Assembly (NCBI GenBank): GCA_964471595.1
Contig: CAYYGN010000022.1
Location: forward strand, 1-52,087
DNA from: JAGNXB01 sp964471595
Lineage (GTDB): Bacteria > Bacteroidota > Bacteroidia > Chitinophagales > Saprospiraceae
DNA: 52,087 nucleotides
Reading direction: 5' to 3'
This document shows positions 50,920 through 52,087 of the stretch, piece by piece; positions within the stretch are counted from its first letter, which is position 1; each line of letters opens with the position of its first letter. The notes beneath the pieces are model-generated. The model was not told the origin of the DNA and did no database searches. It saw only the letters and a program-made list of their open reading frames with translations. Both the position numbers and the translations under genes were made by a program.

Positions 50920-51852
50920 TCAACCTTCGATGTGGACCAGCTTGCGGAATTGGGCAATACGCGCCAGTATTTGGTCGGCATCCAGGTCGAGCAGTCGGGC
51001 GACCGAAAATTTTTCGACGCAGAAGGACGCCATGGCCGAGCCGTAAATGAGGGCCCGCTTCATGTTTTCAAAGCCGAGGTCGCCGGAGTGAGCGAGATAG
51101 CCCATCATGCCTCCGGCGAACGTGTCACCGGCACCCGTAGGGTCAAACACGTCCAGCAGAGGCATTGCCGGGGCGTAAAAGATGTGGAGCTCTTCGCTGT
51201 TCTTTTCCTTCATGAAAAGCAAGGCGCCGTGTTCGCCTTTTTTAATGACGAGGTAGTGGGGTCCCATGGAAAGGATTCGGCCGGCAGCCCGCACCAGACT
51301 GTACTCTCCGGTGAGTTGTCGCGCCTCCTCGTCGTTGACCGTCAGCAGGTCGACCCTGGCGATGACGTCGAGGAGCTCGCCCAGGCTGTGTTCCATCCAG
51401 TAGTTCATGGTGTCCATGGCGATGAGGCGAGGCGGTCGCGTGAGCTGATCCAGGACACGGGTCTGGATGGCTGGTGTCAGGTTGCCCAGCATAACGTAGT
51501 CGGCCTCCCGGTAGGCAGCGGGGAGTACGGGATCGAAATCGGCGAGGACGTTCAGGTCGGTGGTCAGGGTGTCGCGGGTGTTGAGGTCGTTGTGGTATCG
51601 CCCTGACCAGAAAAAGGACTTCGCGCCTTGCCGGACCTGCAGGCCTTCTAGGTCAATGCCGCGGGTGCGCATGTCGGCCAGGGTTTCTTCCGGGAAATCG
51701 TCACCGATGACGGAAACGATGCGGACGGGGTCGGTAAAGTAGGAAGCGGCGAGGGAGATGTAAGTGGCAGCGCCTCCTATGACGCGGTCCGCTTTGCCGT
51801 AGGGCGTCTCGATGGTATCAAAGGCGACCGTGCCCACTACCAATAGTGCCAT
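50920..51852 (-). CDS. PfkB-family carbohydrate/nucleoside kinase
   Basis: Protein of 310 residues. The family motifs are GGAATYISLAASYF near the start and DVFDPTGAGDTFAGGMMGYL, which contains the catalytic Asp of GAGD. Substrate cannot be read from sequence; ribokinase, adenosine-kinase and sugar-kinase relatives share these. Converges on rlmN with 21 bp between stops. Confidence 0.88.
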   Translation of the reverse strand: MALLVVGTVAFDTIETPYGKADRVIGGAATYISLAASYFTDPVRIVSVIGDDFPEETLADMRTRGIDLEGLQVRQGAKSFFWSGRYHNDLNTRDTLTTDLNVLADFDPVLPAAYREADYVMLGNLTPAIQTRVLDQLTRPPRLIAMDTMNYWMEHSLGELLDVIARVDLLTVNDEEARQLTGEYSLVRAAGRILSMGPHYLVIKKGEHGALLFMKEKNSEELHIFYAPAMPLLDVFDPTGAGDTFAGGMMGYLAHSGDLGFENMKRALIYGSAMASFCVEKFSVARLLDLDADQILARIAQFRKLVHIEG

Positions 51853-51948
51853 GTTGCGGGTTTTCGGGCCAAAGATGGGGTTTTCGGTCCAATGGTCGGG
51901 AGGGGAATGCTCAAGGACGGGGAGACATCAAAATTTTCTGGCATGTAC

Positions 51949-51979
51949 TTGTCCCATATTGGCGGTTTGCCTACCTTTG
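51949..51979 (+). promoter_or_regulatory. tRNA-Asn promoter
   Basis: TTG (51949-51951), 20 bases, then TACCTTTG (51972-51979), an exact -7 match, 18 bases before the tRNA 5' end. Confidence 0.6.
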
Positions 51980-51997
51980 CATCGCTTTAGCCGATAC

Positions 51998-52074
51998 GCC
52001 TCAGTAGCTCAGCCGGTTAGAGCGGCGGACTGTTAATCCGTAGGTCGTAGGTTCGAGCCCTACCTGAGGCGCCA
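51998..52074 (+). tRNA. tRNA-Asn (GTT)
   Basis: Acceptor stem GCCTCAG (51998-52004) pairs with CTGAGGC (52064-52070); G discriminator and encoded CCA end at 52074. The anticodon loop CTGTTAA gives GTT. D-arm AGCTC-AGCCGGTTAGAGC and T-arm GTAGGTTCGAGCCCTAC are normal. Confidence 0.97.
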
Positions 52075-52087
52075 AGGGTCCTGTGCT

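Overview
The window looks like a chromosomal segment of a Bacteroidota bacterium with a GC-rich core, probably near the Saprospiria. This is inferred from gene content, not from a search. Four signs support it: C-terminal sorting domains of the type IX secretion system on secreted proteins; repeated promoter motifs of the Bacteroidota form TAnnTTTG; Bacteroidota-type lipoproteins; and the rimP-nusA-infB order behind a TATCTTTG box. Core genes are GC-rich. Several insert-like patches (about 17.0-18.9 kb, 19.2-21.6 kb, 25.9-27.2 kb, and less strongly 11-14.8 kb) are clearly richer in A+T and carry lineage-specific or damaged genes.

Layout. 0-1 kb: remnant of a tyrosine integrase and gene-free DNA. 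1-5.6 kb: a DUF4143 ATPase and a large UvrD-type helicase with a C-terminal RecB-like nuclease. 5.6-11 kb: FkbM-like methyltransferase, unknown protein, NadR-like kinase, M1 aminopeptidase lipoprotein, GNAT acetyltransferase. 11-14.9 kb: a large T9SS-exported protein and a lipoprotein whose signal peptide is put out of frame by a 12-C run. 15-17 kb: a subclass B1 metallo-beta-lactamase at the end of a minus-strand cluster with DUF1801, YdeI-like and small conserved proteins. 17-19.2 kb: a broken DUF4062/ATP-binding gene between two paralogues that share a nearly identical 194-bp block. 19.4-21.5 kb: AT-rich exported proteins. 21.7-25.4 kb: pirin and DNA polymerase I. 25.4-28.1 kb: a two-gene AT-rich cassette flanked by direct copies of the 5' end of a zinc-metallopeptidase gene. 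28.2-31.1 kb: recX, a LytTR regulator, lspA, and two ArsR-like repressors with palindromes. 31.2-35.8 kb: a tightly overlapping six-gene run containing tsaB, a cyclase, nadK and an Omp85-type protein. 36-45.1 kb: envelope proteins, an M14 peptidase, rodA, a SPOR protein, nadE. 45.2-52 kb: rimP-nusA-infB, rlmN, a PfkB kinase and tRNA-Asn.

The most notable signals are not ordinary genes. First, three separate lipoprotein genes have their signal peptide and mature body in different frames, each one nucleotide apart at a homopolymer (C12, T6, T5). Second, a defence-associated-looking DUF4062 gene carries both an in-frame stop and an 11-bp tandem array whose unit number sets the frame of its last domain. 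Third, accessory DNA repeatedly sits between direct duplications of a neighbouring gene. Together these suggest contingency or decay in the accessory DNA while the long core genes (polA, infB, nadE, uvrD-like) remain intact. Assembly error at homopolymers is the main competing explanation for the first signal and can be tested with reads.
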